From Natronolimnohabitans sp. A-GB9 (lineage in GTDB: Archaea; Halobacteriota; Halobacteria; Halobacteriales; Natrialbaceae), in assembly GCF_030848565.1 (NCBI RefSeq), contig NZ_JAVDDV010000021.1:1-56052 (forward strand): a stretch of DNA of 56,052 nucleotides, given 5' to 3'. The translations under genes and the position numbers were made by a program. Below the pieces are notes generated by a model. The model had not been told where the DNA came from. It did no database searches and worked only from the letters and a program-made list of their open reading frames with translations. Positions 7,028-15,639 of this stretch are shown here, one piece after another; the stretch's first letter is position 1, and each line of letters starts with the position of its first letter.

Positions 7028-8293
7028 TCAGGAACGGTCGTCGCTCGAGACCGTTACCGTCACCGTCTCACCCATCCCCGTCGGGGCGGGGTTCTCGAAG
7101 GTCGACCAGTCGGTGTCCATCTCGGCGTCGGTCAGCAGGCAGTCGTCGAGTCGCGCCTGGAGGGCGTCCATCGAGAGGTCACGGCCGATAAGCGCGAGCC
7201 GTGTCTCGCGGTCGCCCCACTCCTCGTCCCACGAGAGGTCCGGCTGGCCCTCCCGGTACTGCTGTTGGCGCTTCTCGGAGAAGCTGGCGATCCAGCGGCC
7301 GGTGACCTCGAGTGTGGTCTCCGTTCCGGCGTAACTCATCGTGATCGCCTGGCGTTCGCGGCCGGCAACCCAGCACAGACCCTTCGCACGCACGAGTCCG
7401 TCGGGCAGGTCGGCGAGCAGGGACGCGAAGCGCTCGGGATGGAACGGTCGCCGACGGTGGTAGGTGTCGACCTCGATCCCGTATCGCTCCGGGGGATGGG
7501 CGTGATCGTGATCGTGGTCGTAGGCGTGGTCGTGTTCCCCGCCATCGTGATCGTGGCCGTCCACACCGGCGTCGTCGGCTTCGATCGCTCGCTTCCAGCC
7601 AGCCGACTCGGTTGCCGCCTCGAGGTCGAACCGGTCGCTGTCGAGTATCGCATCCGGCTCGAGTGTGCCGTACTCGGTCGTATGGACCTCGGCCCGCGGC
7701 TGAAGCGTCTCGAGGACGGCGACGACGCGGTCGCGTTCGGCCTCGTCGACGAGGTCACATTTGTTGACGACCAGCAGGTCACAGAACTCGATCTGCTCGA
7801 GTAAGAGGTCCGCGAGCGGTCGGGTCCCAGTTTCGTCGGGACCCTGTTGCACTGGCGGCTCGTCAAGGTCGGTCCGGTCGTCGACGAAGCGGTCGTAGAA
7901 CCGCCGTGCGTCGACGACAGTGACGACCGCATCGAGATCGTATGGACCGCTCGCCGGGCCGCGGACGAACTGGCGGGCGATCGGTTCGGGTTCGCCGACG
8001 CCGGAGGCCTCGACGACCAGATACTCGAAGTCGTGTTCCTTCCAGAGCTGGATGACCGACCTGGAGAGTTCGCCACCGAGACTACAGCAGATACAGCCGT
8101 TCTCGAGGGCGAGTACTTCCTCGCCGGTCTGGAGGTCGGTCCGTGCTTCCACGAGGTCGGCGTCGACGTTGACGGCGCCGACGTCGTTTACCAACACGGC
8201 GATCTCGCGATCGGTCGACTCGAGCAGGCCAGACAGTAGCGTCGTCTTGCCTGCGCCCAGTTCACCACAGAGGACGGTGACGGGAACGCTCAT
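7028..8293 (-). CDS. COG0523 GTPase (CobW/ZNG1-type metallochaperone), copy 1
   Basis: A 421-residue G3E-family GTPase. The P-loop GELGAGKT is at residues 10-17, the metal-binding GCICC near 67-71, NKCD at about 180, and the CobW C-terminal domain fills the last 120 residues. A His/Asp-rich stretch (HDHDGGEHDHAYDHDHDHAH, about residues 246-265) probably binds metal. Such proteins deliver Zn, Co or Ni to client enzymes using GTP. It is the second gene of a two-gene operon; its ATG overlaps the stop of the upstream paralog (TAATG at 8295-8291). A NikR regulator is encoded divergently nearby, so nickel, cobalt or zinc are all possible substrates. Confidence 0.93.
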   Translation of the reverse strand: MSVPVTVLCGELGAGKTTLLSGLLESTDREIAVLVNDVGAVNVDADLVEARTDLQTGEEVLALENGCICCSLGGELSRSVIQLWKEHDFEYLVVEASGVGEPEPIARQFVRGPASGPYDLDAVVTVVDARRFYDRFVDDRTDLDEPPVQQGPDETGTRPLADLLLEQIEFCDLLVVNKCDLVDEAERDRVVAVLETLQPRAEVHTTEYGTLEPDAILDSDRFDLEAATESAGWKRAIEADDAGVDGHDHDGGEHDHAYDHDHDHAHPPERYGIEVDTYHRRRPFHPERFASLLADLPDGLVRAKGLCWVAGRERQAITMSYAGTETTLEVTGRWIASFSEKRQQQYREGQPDLSWDEEWGDRETRLALIGRDLSMDALQARLDDCLLTDAEMDTDWSTFENPAPTGMGETVTVTVSSDDRS

Positions 8294-9498
8294 TACTCGT
8301 TTGCGAGCGCGAGTTCACGTCGGTCTTCCGGTTCGAACGGATCGGGATAGGTGTCCCAGTCGTCGTTCATCTCGGCGTCGGTCAGCAGACAGTCGTCGAG
8401 GCGGTCGATCAGCGACTCGGTATCGAACTCGCGAGCGATAAAGACGAGCCGCGTCATTCGGTCGCCCCACTCCTCGTCCCAGTCGTCTTTGAGACCCGGA
8501 CGGGCAGCGAAGTACTGCTCGCGTTTCGCCTTGGGGAGCGTTGCGAGCCACTGACCCGACGGGCCGGCCCGGACCGACGTGCCGGCCTTGTCCATGCCCA
8601 TCGCAACGTCCTCGCGGCCTGCACTCCAGAAAAAGCCCTTCGCGCGGACGATTTCGTCCGGCATGTCCGAGAACAGATCGGCGATGCGCTCGGGGTGGAA
8701 CGGTCGATCGCGCTGGTAGACGAACGACGTGACACCGTGTTCGTCCTGTGGATCGTGGTGGTGGTCGTGCTGGAGTTCGTGTTTCCAGCCCGCAGATCCC
8801 TGGGCGCGCTCGAAGTTGAACCGTCCGGTATCGAGGATCGTACGCGGCTCGACGTCACCGAACTCCGTCCGAACGATTTCGGCGCGGGGCTGAAGCCGCT
8901 CGAGGACGGCCTCGATCTCTTCGAGTTCGTCGTCCGGAACGAGATCACACTTGTTCAACAGGAGGACGTCACAGAACTCGATCTGATCGAGGAGGACTTC
9001 CTCGGGAACGCGACCGGACTCGTCTTGAAGCTGGTGGTCCGTCAGCGCCGCTCCGGTGTCGAACGACTCCCAGATGCTGTAGGCGTCGACGACGGTGACC
9101 ATCGTATCCAGTGTATAGGTGTCGGTGGGATCGAAGCCGGCGTCTTCAACACCCATCGCGAACGTCTGAGCGACCGGAATCGGCTCCGAGATCCCCGAGG
9201 ATTCGACCAGCAGGTAGTCGAACTCGAGACGGTCGGCCAGTCGTCCGACTTCGTCTAACATGTCTCCGCGCAGGCGACAGCAGATACAGCCGTTCGAGAG
9301 TTCGATGAGCTCCTCGTTGCCGCCCAGCTCGGTCTGTTGGGCGACGTGTTCGGCATCGATGTTGATGTCGCCCATGTCGTTGACCACGACGGCCACCTCG
9401 AGGCCGTGGTCGGCGGTCAGCACGTGGTTGAGAACAGTCGTCTTGCCGGCGCCAAGCGGGCCGCTCAGTACGGTGACGGGAATGCGATCGTCGGTCAT
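8293..9498 (-). CDS. COG0523 GTPase (CobW/ZNG1-type metallochaperone), copy 2
   Basis: A 401-residue paralog of the downstream gene: P-loop GPLGAGKT near residues 14-21, NDMGDINIDAEHV, GCICCRLRGDML (metal-binding CxCC), NKCD and a CobW C-terminal domain. It has only a short His-rich run (HDHHHDPQDEH), unlike the long one in copy 1. ATG 9498 is chosen because the family starts a few residues before the P-loop; the open frame further upstream enters the promoter. It is the first gene of the operon, 109 bp from the divergent nikR. Regulation by NikR is plausible but not shown. Confidence 0.93.
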   Translation of the reverse strand: MTDDRIPVTVLSGPLGAGKTTVLNHVLTADHGLEVAVVVNDMGDINIDAEHVAQQTELGGNEELIELSNGCICCRLRGDMLDEVGRLADRLEFDYLLVESSGISEPIPVAQTFAMGVEDAGFDPTDTYTLDTMVTVVDAYSIWESFDTGAALTDHQLQDESGRVPEEVLLDQIEFCDVLLLNKCDLVPDDELEEIEAVLERLQPRAEIVRTEFGDVEPRTILDTGRFNFERAQGSAGWKHELQHDHHHDPQDEHGVTSFVYQRDRPFHPERIADLFSDMPDEIVRAKGFFWSAGREDVAMGMDKAGTSVRAGPSGQWLATLPKAKREQYFAARPGLKDDWDEEWGDRMTRLVFIAREFDTESLIDRLDDCLLTDAEMNDDWDTYPDPFEPEDRRELALANE

Positions 9499-9607
9499 AG
9501 ATCTATTATGAATTTGCCCTCCGCACTTGTTAATGTTAGTTATTACGTTATCCCTAACGGTATAATAATAAAGTATATTATTCTGGTCGTTGCGGTTCAC
9601 AACAACG
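9499..9607. promoter_or_regulatory. Divergent promoter region between COG0523 operon and nikR
   Basis: 109 AT-rich bases. Two inverted repeats are visible: GTTAG-N14-CTAAC (9535-9539 with 9554-9558) and AATAATA-AAGTA-TATTATT (9564-9570 with 9576-9582). The second overlaps a TATA-like run suited to nikR at 9608. NikR proteins bind long spaced inverted repeats, so one of these may be its site. Neither repeat equals the bacterial GTATGA-type consensus. Confidence 0.55.
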
Positions 9608-10030
9608 ATGCCAGTCGTCAGCGTTTCGATGCCCGCCGATCTGATCGATCGACTCGACACCCACGCCGCCGAGCACGACTATACCGGCCGCAGCGAAGTC
9701 GTCCGCGAGGGTGCGCGGGCACTGCTCACGGAGTTCGACGACGAGGGACTCGAGAACAGGCCGCTGGCCGCCGTCGTTAGCGTCTTCTACGAGTTCGGGA
9801 ACCAGCAAGTCGAACGGCGCGTCACGGAACTCCGTCACGACTACGATACCCACATCGTCTCGAACGACCACAGCCACGTCGACGACTACTGTATGGACCT
9901 GTTCGTTCTCGAGGGCGACCTCGAGTCGATTTCGACGGTCGTCAGCTCGTTTCGCGCGATCGAAGCCGTCGAGACCGTCGATTACTCGCTCGTCCCCCTC
10001 GACTCGATCGGACAGCTACAGACATCATAG
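9608..10030 (+). CDS. nikR: NikR-type nickel-responsive regulator
   Basis: A 140-residue protein. Residues 1-45 are a ribbon-helix-helix domain (PVVSVSMPADLIDRLDTHAAEHDYTGRSE). The rest is the ACT-like metal domain with HIVSNDHSHVDDYC, where His82, His88, His90 and Cys95 are candidate nickel ligands. From memory the spacing between the second His of H-x-H and the Cys is one residue shorter than in E. coli NikR, so metal choice may differ. ATG 9608 starts exactly at the RHH strand; a TTG at 9590 would add six residues. It is divergent from two COG0523 metallochaperone genes, a likely regulatory target. Confidence 0.9.
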   Translation: MPVVSVSMPADLIDRLDTHAAEHDYTGRSEVVREGARALLTEFDDEGLENRPLAAVVSVFYEFGNQQVERRVTELRHDYDTHIVSNDHSHVDDYCMDLFVLEGDLESISTVVSSFRAIEAVETVDYSLVPLDSIGQLQTS

Positions 10031-10054
10031 CGAAGTCGACTACCCACTCGAGTG

Positions 10055-10077
10055 ATACTGTCAGAGGGCAGTCAGTA
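10055..10077. repeat. Possible family B repeat remnant
   Basis: ATACTGTC followed by GGGCAGTCAGTAAC resembles one end and the CAGT(G/A)AC motif of family B. It lies just left of a full family A copy. Degenerate, so uncertain. Confidence 0.35.
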
Positions 10078-10083
10078 ACCGTC

Positions 10084-10164
10084 ATACGGACTGCTGTCCC
10101 GATTTCCCGCCGATCGCCAGGACGGGGTCGGCGATCGGCGGTCAGTGACGACAGGAGACCGTAT
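10084..10164. repeat. Family A palindromic repeat, copy A1 (full)
   Basis: 81 bp from ATACGG to CCGTAT. Outer arms ATACGG..CTGTC pair with GACAG..CCGTAT; the inner stem CCGCCGATCGCC/GGCGATCGGCGG is a perfect 12 bp. No coding potential. Near-identical copies occur at 28868-28948 and 45568-45648. Confidence 0.85.
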
Positions 10165-10243
10165 CAGTCGCGAATTCGCTGCTCCAGTTCCCGTCGGATT
10201 CGAAAACAGTATCGCTCCTCGAGAAGCGAAGCGTCAGTAGAAG

Positions 10244-10316
10244 CGCCGAAGCCAGGACTCGAACCTGGGACAACCTCGTTAACAGCGAGGTGCTCTACCA
10301 TCTGAGCTACTTCGGC
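10244..10316 (-). tRNA. tRNA-Asn (GTT)
   Basis: On the minus strand a 73-nt cloverleaf: acceptor GCCGAAG/CUUCGGC with discriminator G, D-arm with AGCUCAGAUGGUAGAGC, anticodon stem CCUCG/CGAGG with loop CUGUUAA (anticodon GUU), T-loop UUCGAGU. CCA is not encoded. Confidence 0.95.
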
Positions 10317-10411
10317 TCATCTCATGATAGCCGGGTGTATTTGATAGGGCTTTCGTTTTCGCTTCCCGCAGTTCGACACCCTTTCACGCACCGCTCGAGT
10401 ACGATTCGCCA

Positions 10412-11860
10412 ATGAGCGAAGAGGATGCCGACACCGTAGATCGCGACGTGGCGGACGGTCGGCCACAGGCCGACGACAGCGTCGATGGCGAACACGAAGC
10501 GAGTGACGCCGACGAGTTCGACTCGGTCGTCACAACGGTCCGTGACCGTGTCGAGCCAAGCGAGGAGGAACGAAAGCGACTCCGATCGGTCGCCGACCGG
10601 CTCGCCGAACGCGCCGAATCGGCTGCGACCGAGCTGTGTCCCGACGCCGACGTGATGCAGGTCGGCTCGTCGGCCCGGAACACCTGGATCAGCGGCGACC
10701 GTGACATCGATATCTTCGTGCGGTTTCCGCCGGAACTCGACCGCGACACGCTCGAGGAGTACGGCCTCGAGGTCGGCCATGCGACCGTTCCCGACGGCCA
10801 CGAGGAGTACGCCGAACACCCCTACGTGAAGGGGACGGTCGACGGCTTCGATATCGACGTCGTCCCCTGTTTCCGCCTCGAGTCGGCGACCGAGATCCGC
10901 TCGGCCGTCGATCGAACGCCGTTTCACAACCGATATCTCCAGGCGCGACTCGACGACGACCTCGCCGCCGACGTTCGTCTCACCAAGGGGTTCCTGAAGG
11001 GGATCGGCGCCTACGGCAGCGACCTCCGGACGCGGGGATTCAGCGGCTATCTCACCGAACTGCTCGTCGTCGAGTACGGCGGCTTCCGCGAACTCCTCGA
11101 GGCCGCGGCCGACTGGCAGCCCCCGGTCGTGCTCGATCCCGAGGACCACGCACAGGAGACGTTCGACGATCCGCTGATCGTCATCGATCCTACCGACCCC
11201 GAGCGCAACGTCGCCGCCGTCTGTGCGGCAGACAACGTCGCCCGCCTCCAACACTACGCGCGTGACTTCCTCGAGAACCCACGGCCCGACGTCTTCGATC
11301 CAGACGATCCCGAGCCACTGAGTGAATCCGAACTCCGCGGCCACCTCGAGCGCCGCGGGACGACGCCGGTCGCCGTCAGGTTCGACGCGCCCGATCTCGT
11401 CGACGACCAGCTTTATCCCCAACTCAAAAAGTCACTCGACGGGATCACGAACGGACTCGACGATCGCGGCTTCGACGTCTTCCGCGCGACGGCCGTCGCC
11501 GACGAGACCGCCGTCGTCCTCGTCGAACTCGCGGTCAGCGAACGGCCCGCCGTGGAACGCCACGAAGGGCCACCGATCCACGTCCGAAACCACGCCGAAG
11601 GGTTCTACGAGGCCTACGCCGACGATACCGACGTCTACGGCCCCTTCATCGACGGCGACCGGTACGTCGCCGAGCGCCCGCGTGAGTTTACCACCGCCCG
11701 CGCATTCCTCGAAAGCGATCGCTTCTTCGACGTCGGCCTCGGGTCCCACGTCGAGACGGCACTCGAGGACGAGTACGAGGTGCTCGTCGGCGAAGAGATC
11801 GCGGTGCTGCTCGAGGAGTTCGGTGCCGAACTCGGCCGATACTTCGATCCCCGTCCGTGA
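10412..11860 (+). CDS. cca: CCA tRNA nucleotidyltransferase (archaeal class I)
   Basis: A 482-residue enzyme that adds or repairs the 3' CCA of tRNAs using CTP and ATP. The catalytic motif GSSARNTWISGDRDIDIF lies at about residues 85-102, with metal-binding Asp98 and Asp100. The following FDIDVVPCF carries a third carboxylate. The central and tail domains (VRLTKGFLKGIGAYGSDLRTRGFSGYL) match the archaeal class. An acidic N-terminal extension of about 40 residues is usual for halophiles. None of the tRNA genes here encodes CCA, consistent with need for this enzyme. It stands between tRNA-Asn and a family B repeat. Confidence 0.96.
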   Translation: MSEEDADTVDRDVADGRPQADDSVDGEHEASDADEFDSVVTTVRDRVEPSEEERKRLRSVADRLAERAESAATELCPDADVMQVGSSARNTWISGDRDIDIFVRFPPELDRDTLEEYGLEVGHATVPDGHEEYAEHPYVKGTVDGFDIDVVPCFRLESATEIRSAVDRTPFHNRYLQARLDDDLAADVRLTKGFLKGIGAYGSDLRTRGFSGYLTELLVVEYGGFRELLEAAADWQPPVVLDPEDHAQETFDDPLIVIDPTDPERNVAAVCAADNVARLQHYARDFLENPRPDVFDPDDPEPLSESELRGHLERRGTTPVAVRFDAPDLVDDQLYPQLKKSLDGITNGLDDRGFDVFRATAVADETAVVLVELAVSERPAVERHEGPPIHVRNHAEGFYEAYADDTDVYGPFIDGDRYVAERPREFTTARAFLESDRFFDVGLGSHVETALEDEYEVLVGEEIAVLLEEFGAELGRYFDPRP

Positions 11861-11935
11861 TCGCCTTCGAAGGAGACAGTGGTTCGGTCGCTACGGGGGC
11901 CGGACTCGGATGTCGCGCTCGCTTTCGTACTGGAG

Positions 11936-12015
11936 ATACTGTCGGACAGAACGATTGTGAGCAGTTGCCGCTTCCGTCCGGCGAATTCTCTTCAGTGACT
12001 GCTGTCCGACAGTCT
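11936..12015. repeat. Family B palindromic repeat, copy B1 (full)
   Basis: 80 bp. The left end ATACTGTCGGACAG pairs with the right end CTGTCCGACAGTCT except at the third base from the tip. An imperfect inner stem GAGCAGTTGCCG/CGGCGAATTCTC is present, and CAGTGACTGCTGTCC marks the right arm. It lies about 75 bp after the cca stop. Confidence 0.8.
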
Positions 12016-12112
12016 GAACAACGGTCGTGATCACCCGATCGTGCCGGGCGACTCGTCGCCGAAAGCGACGAGCAATCGCGTGCAGTCGGCCTGAACGTGA
12101 CGGCCGACCGTA

Positions 12113-13138
12113 TCAACAGCAGTCGACGTCTAGGTCGTGGGCCTCGAGGACGTCCTCGAGGGCCGACTCGGCACGATCACTGCACGTCGAGTCGGGATCG
12201 ATCGGCTCGCGACCGTCGAACGTCTCGTGGACCATCGCGACGCTGTCGGCAAGCACGTCGAGTCCGTAGCCACCCTCGAGGACGAACGCGAGGGCAGCGT
12301 CGGTGTCGTCGGCGAGCGAGCGGAGCCGATCGGCCATCAACGCGTACGCCTCCGTCGTCAGCCGGACTCGCGAGATCGGATCGTGTCGGTGAGCGTCGAA
12401 CCCGGCGCTGACGATGAGCAGATCCGGATCGTACTCCGTCAGCGTTGCCGTAATCGGCCCCTCGACTGCGGCGAGATACTCGCTATCGTCGGTTCCCGCG
12501 GGCATCGGAACGTTCATCGTCGTTCCCTCACCCGGACCCTCGCCGGTCTCGTCGACGGCACCGGTCCCCGGATAGAGCCCCTTTTCGTGGATCGAGACGA
12601 AGAAGACGTCCTCGCGGTCGTAGAAGATGTCCTGTGTCCCGTTGCCGTGGTGGACGTCCCAGTCGACGATCGCCACCCGATCGACGTCGTACTCATCGGT
12701 GTCGAGCGCGTGCTGGGCGGCGACCGCGACGTTGTTGACGAAGCAAAACCCCATCGCGTCGTCGTAGACCGCGTGGTGGCCCGGCGGCCGGCCGATCGAG
12801 AACGGCGTCTTTCGGCCGGTTGCCCCCTCGAGAGCAGCCTCGACGGCCCAGCAGGCGAGCCCGGCGCTGTGGCGGGTCGCATCCCAGGTCTCCTCGACGG
12901 CTGTCGTGTCGGGATCCCAGTTCCCCCCACCGTCGGCACAGAACTCCCGTACCGACTCGAGGTACGACCGCTCGTGGACGGCCGCCATCCGATCGAGGTC
13001 ACAGGGGTCGGCTTCGACGTACTCGACGCCGTGTTTTCGCTTCAGTCGTTCCCGGATCGCGCGTAGCCGGTCCGGCGTCTCTGGGTGGCGCGAACCGGGA
13101 TCGTGTGCGAGACAGACCTCGCTGTAGCCGAATTGCAT
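12113..13138 (-). CDS. Histone deacetylase family protein
   Basis: A 341-residue arginase-fold deacetylase of the class II/AcuC type. Visible active-site parts are RPPGHHA (tandem His), the zinc-binding DWDVHHGNGTQ, VSIHEKGLYPGTG, SAGFDAHRHDP and LEGGYGLDVL near the C-terminus. It would remove acetyl groups from lysine side chains or small amines in the cytoplasm. ATG 13138 is chosen because MQFGYSEVCLAHDPG is the family start. It begins one base after the stop of the histone gene (13140-13571), so the two are almost certainly co-transcribed. The real substrate is unknown. Confidence 0.93.
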   Translation of the reverse strand: MQFGYSEVCLAHDPGSRHPETPDRLRAIRERLKRKHGVEYVEADPCDLDRMAAVHERSYLESVREFCADGGGNWDPDTTAVEETWDATRHSAGLACWAVEAALEGATGRKTPFSIGRPPGHHAVYDDAMGFCFVNNVAVAAQHALDTDEYDVDRVAIVDWDVHHGNGTQDIFYDREDVFFVSIHEKGLYPGTGAVDETGEGPGEGTTMNVPMPAGTDDSEYLAAVEGPITATLTEYDPDLLIVSAGFDAHRHDPISRVRLTTEAYALMADRLRSLADDTDAALAFVLEGGYGLDVLADSVAMVHETFDGREPIDPDSTCSDRAESALEDVLEAHDLDVDCC

Positions 13139-13139
13139 C

Positions 13140-13571
13140 TCACTCGAACAACGAGAAGTACGTCTCGATATCGTCGTTAGTAATCGTCCGGCGGTCGGCG
13201 TGGCGCGCGAGGATCGCAGCCGCACGTGCAACGTTGTCCGCGTAATCCTCGAGAATGTCGGCGAGTGCCACGCGAGCGTCCATCGAGACGCGATAGCGGT
13301 CGTCGATTTCGAGTCTGGCGATGCGGTCGACGGGCGCGACAGGCAGTTCGAGGTCGTCCTTGTCGACGACCTGCTCGACGCCGAAGTCCTCCGCCATCAG
13401 CGTCTTGCGCCCGTCCGAACTCGCCTGTTCGGCAGCGTCGACAGCGAGTTCGCTCCCGTGTTCTTGAATCCGCGTTGCGAGTTCCTTCGACGCGTCGGCA
13501 CTCACCCGAAGATCGCCCGCGTTCCGCCGGATGATCGTATCCACCGGGGCGAACGGGAGTTCGACGTTCAT
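13140..13571 (-). CDS. Archaeal histone, fused double histone fold
   Basis: A 143-residue protein with two histone folds in one chain: first LPFAPVDTIIRRNAGDLRVSADASKELATRIQEHG, second LPVAPVDRIARLEIDDRYRVSMDARVALADILEDYA. Each ends with the RKTLMAEDF or RRTITNDDI loop-strand. Double-fold histones are typical of haloarchaea, where they are thought to act more as gene regulators than as bulk packaging. It is the first gene of a histone/deacetylase pair. ATG 13571 begins the first fold directly. Confidence 0.95.
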   Translation of the reverse strand: MNVELPFAPVDTIIRRNAGDLRVSADASKELATRIQEHGSELAVDAAEQASSDGRKTLMAEDFGVEQVVDKDDLELPVAPVDRIARLEIDDRYRVSMDARVALADILEDYADNVARAAAILARHADRRTITNDDIETYFSLFE

Positions 13572-13637
13572 ACATTGATAAGCGGAGGAAAGTCCCTTAA
13601 CGCTTTTCCTAGCCGGCTGATGAGGTTGCTCGCGGCG

Positions 13638-15101
13638 TCAGAACACGTCGTTTGCCTCGAGGCGACCGTCGCGGACGACCCCACGAGCCGTCACTTCCTC
13701 GCCGAGACCGACGTCGACGTCGGTCGCGACGCTCATCGTCGTCTCGCCGTCGTCGAGGACGACGGGGTTGCCGGCCTGGACGACGACGCCGGTAAACTCG
13801 AGTTCCTCGCCGTCGGCCGGTTCGTCGGCTCCGGTGTCGGCCGCTGTGGCCACGGTGTCGTCAGCGCCGGCATCCGAGTCGGCCGTCGAATCGGACGCGG
13901 TTGCGGTGTCACTCGAACCGTCGTCGGAAAACGCCGACAGTCCGGCGTTGTCGGCTCCGCCTTCGTCGCCGTCGGCGCTGCCGGCACCAGCCGAATCGGA
14001 CTCTAAGACCGTCACCGTCGACTGCCAGCCCGCCGAGGCCTCGAGATCGTCCTGCCAGCCGTCCTGGATTTCGACGTCGCCCAGCGCGACCTCGTCGCCC
14101 GGCCCGACGTCGATGTCGGCTTTCTCGCCCCACAGCGCAACGCGGATGTCGCCGGTCGCGTCCTGCACGCGGATGTTCCGGACCTGTCCCTCGGAGCCGT
14201 CGTCGCGGTCGAAGGTACGTTTCGGGTCCGCGGAGCGAACGACCCCCGCGATATCGACCGTCTGACCGATCTCGAGGTCCTCGATCGGCGTGCTCTCGGG
14301 GACGTATTCGACCTCCTCGTCGACCTCCTCGACGGCCCCGCGGTTACCGACGTGGAGTTCGATCGTGCCGTCGCGTTCCTTGACGTAGCCGTCGACGACC
14401 TCGACCGTGGTTCCAGGCTCGATCTCCGTCGCGAGATCAGCCTGCTCGTCCCAGAGGGTCACGCGCACGCGCCCGGTGGAATCCCCGAGGACGAGGTTCG
14501 AGACCTTCCCCTCGGAGCCGTCGTCGCGGTCGAAGGTACGGACGCTGTCGGTGTCGAGAACGAGACCGACGAGATTGACGTTCGAGAGGCCAAGCGACAG
14601 GTCCTCGACGGTGTGAGTATCGGCGGCTTCCACCGCGTCGATCTCGGTATCTTGGTCGGGTTCGACCTCGTCGACGCTGACTTCGACGCCGCTGTACCCC
14701 TCTTTTGGCCGGCCTTTGATCCGAAGGACCTGGCCTTCCTCGAGTTCCTCGATCGCTGCTTCGGCGTGTTCGTCCCAGAACGCGGCTCGGACGGAGCCGG
14801 TTTCGTCGGCGACCTCGACGTTGACGACGCGGCCGTCCTCGTCCTCGCCGTCGCGCTCGAAGGTTCGAACCTCACCGATCGAGATCACCTTGGCGACGAA
14901 CTTCGCCTCCTCCATCCCTGGCTCGATGTCGGCGATTCCGCCGACCTCGCTCTCGCCGATCTCGTGAGCGACGAGCATCGCCGCCGTCTCCTCGTCTGCG
15001 AGTCCCCCCATCTGCTCGACTTTCGCCTCGACGGCCTCGCGAAACTCCTCGAGGGAGACGTCGGCCTCGAGGTCCTCGTACACGCCCTCGATGTCGCTCA
15101 T
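13638..15101 (-). CDS. Replication protein A-type ssDNA-binding protein
   Basis: A 487-residue protein with at least three OB folds, each with the repeated core RTF(D/E)RD...G.V.N(L/V/I).V.D.TG.(V/I)R(V/A).(L/F)W(D/G)E.A, starting near residues 75, 180 and 295. An Asp/Ser/Ala-rich linker and a shorter C-terminal OB-like segment (ELEFTGVVVQAGNPVVLDDG) follow. It would coat single-stranded DNA in replication and repair, and resembles haloarchaeal RpaC, which is encoded without a partner gene. ATG 15101 matches the family beginning MSDIEGVYEDLEADVSLEEF; a start ten codons upstream is less likely. Confidence 0.92.
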   Translation of the reverse strand: MSDIEGVYEDLEADVSLEEFREAVEAKVEQMGGLADEETAAMLVAHEIGESEVGGIADIEPGMEEAKFVAKVISIGEVRTFERDGEDEDGRVVNVEVADETGSVRAAFWDEHAEAAIEELEEGQVLRIKGRPKEGYSGVEVSVDEVEPDQDTEIDAVEAADTHTVEDLSLGLSNVNLVGLVLDTDSVRTFDRDDGSEGKVSNLVLGDSTGRVRVTLWDEQADLATEIEPGTTVEVVDGYVKERDGTIELHVGNRGAVEEVDEEVEYVPESTPIEDLEIGQTVDIAGVVRSADPKRTFDRDDGSEGQVRNIRVQDATGDIRVALWGEKADIDVGPGDEVALGDVEIQDGWQDDLEASAGWQSTVTVLESDSAGAGSADGDEGGADNAGLSAFSDDGSSDTATASDSTADSDAGADDTVATAADTGADEPADGEELEFTGVVVQAGNPVVLDDGETTMSVATDVDVGLGEEVTARGVVRDGRLEANDVF

Positions 15102-15463
15102 TCTATGTTCGTGCATGAGCAGGTCGCGCATAAGCGTTGTTCATTCGGTGTCCCTGGCCGGCGTCGTGTCCGGCAGTACCACGGCTGCAAGCGTCGGGAT
15201 ATCGCGAATTCGACCGCTCGAACGAACCAGCATCGGTCGGCGCCTCGAGTGACCGCAAACGAGAGGGCATGCCTCTCCTGGCTGCACGATGGTATATAAA
15301 CTCTGAGCCCGGGCAAACTCGACACCAGCGACAGAGAGGGCTATCCGACTCGAGAGTGGCCCGCTCGAAACCGACGATTCAGCCCGTTTCGTGCGTGAAA
15401 TTGTCGTACGGGGCCGCCTACTTTCGAAAGGGCTTTAATGTACAGGCGGTTACGTAGAGATGA
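15102..15463. other. Intergenic region between RPA gene and tRNA-Arg
   Basis: About 360 bases without a gene. Near 15166-15179 there is a half end of a family B repeat (GTGTCCGGCAGTAC). GTATATAAAC at 15290-15299 reads TTTATATA on the minus strand, a strong TATA box for the RPA gene, which would give a leader of roughly 170 bases. TTTAATG near 15434-15440 lies about 27 bases before tRNA-Arg and is its likely TATA box. Confidence 0.5.
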
Positions 15464-15536
15464 GTCCTGATAGGGTAGTGGACTATCCTCTTGGCTTGCG
15501 GAGCCAGGGACCGGAGTTCAAATCTCCGTCAGGACG
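15464..15536 (+). tRNA. tRNA-Arg (GCG)
   Basis: A 73-nt cloverleaf: acceptor GUCCUGA/UCAGGAC with discriminator G, anticodon stem UUGGC/GCCAG with loop UUGCGGA, giving anticodon GCG (Arg CGC codon), and T-loop UUCAAAU. An upstream TTTAA box is at the right distance. CCA is not encoded. Confidence 0.93.
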
Positions 15537-15639
15537 CTCACTTATTTCGAGTGTGTCACCGTGTTCAGCACTCGCTTTGCGCTCGGGCAGCCATCTCATT
15601 CATTACGTCGGGCGCCGTCGGACGCTGTCAAACGCGGAG

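Noticed and set aside
6782-7804. 340-residue open frame on the plus strand
   Set aside because: It lies antisense to the COG0523 gene at 7028-8293 and part of moaB. It has no domain and its composition follows from the opposite strand.
10084-10164. CRISPR repeat or classical Rho-independent terminator
   Set aside because: Copies are dispersed and not regularly spaced, and no U-run follows the hairpin. Archaeal termination relies on U-rich tracts.
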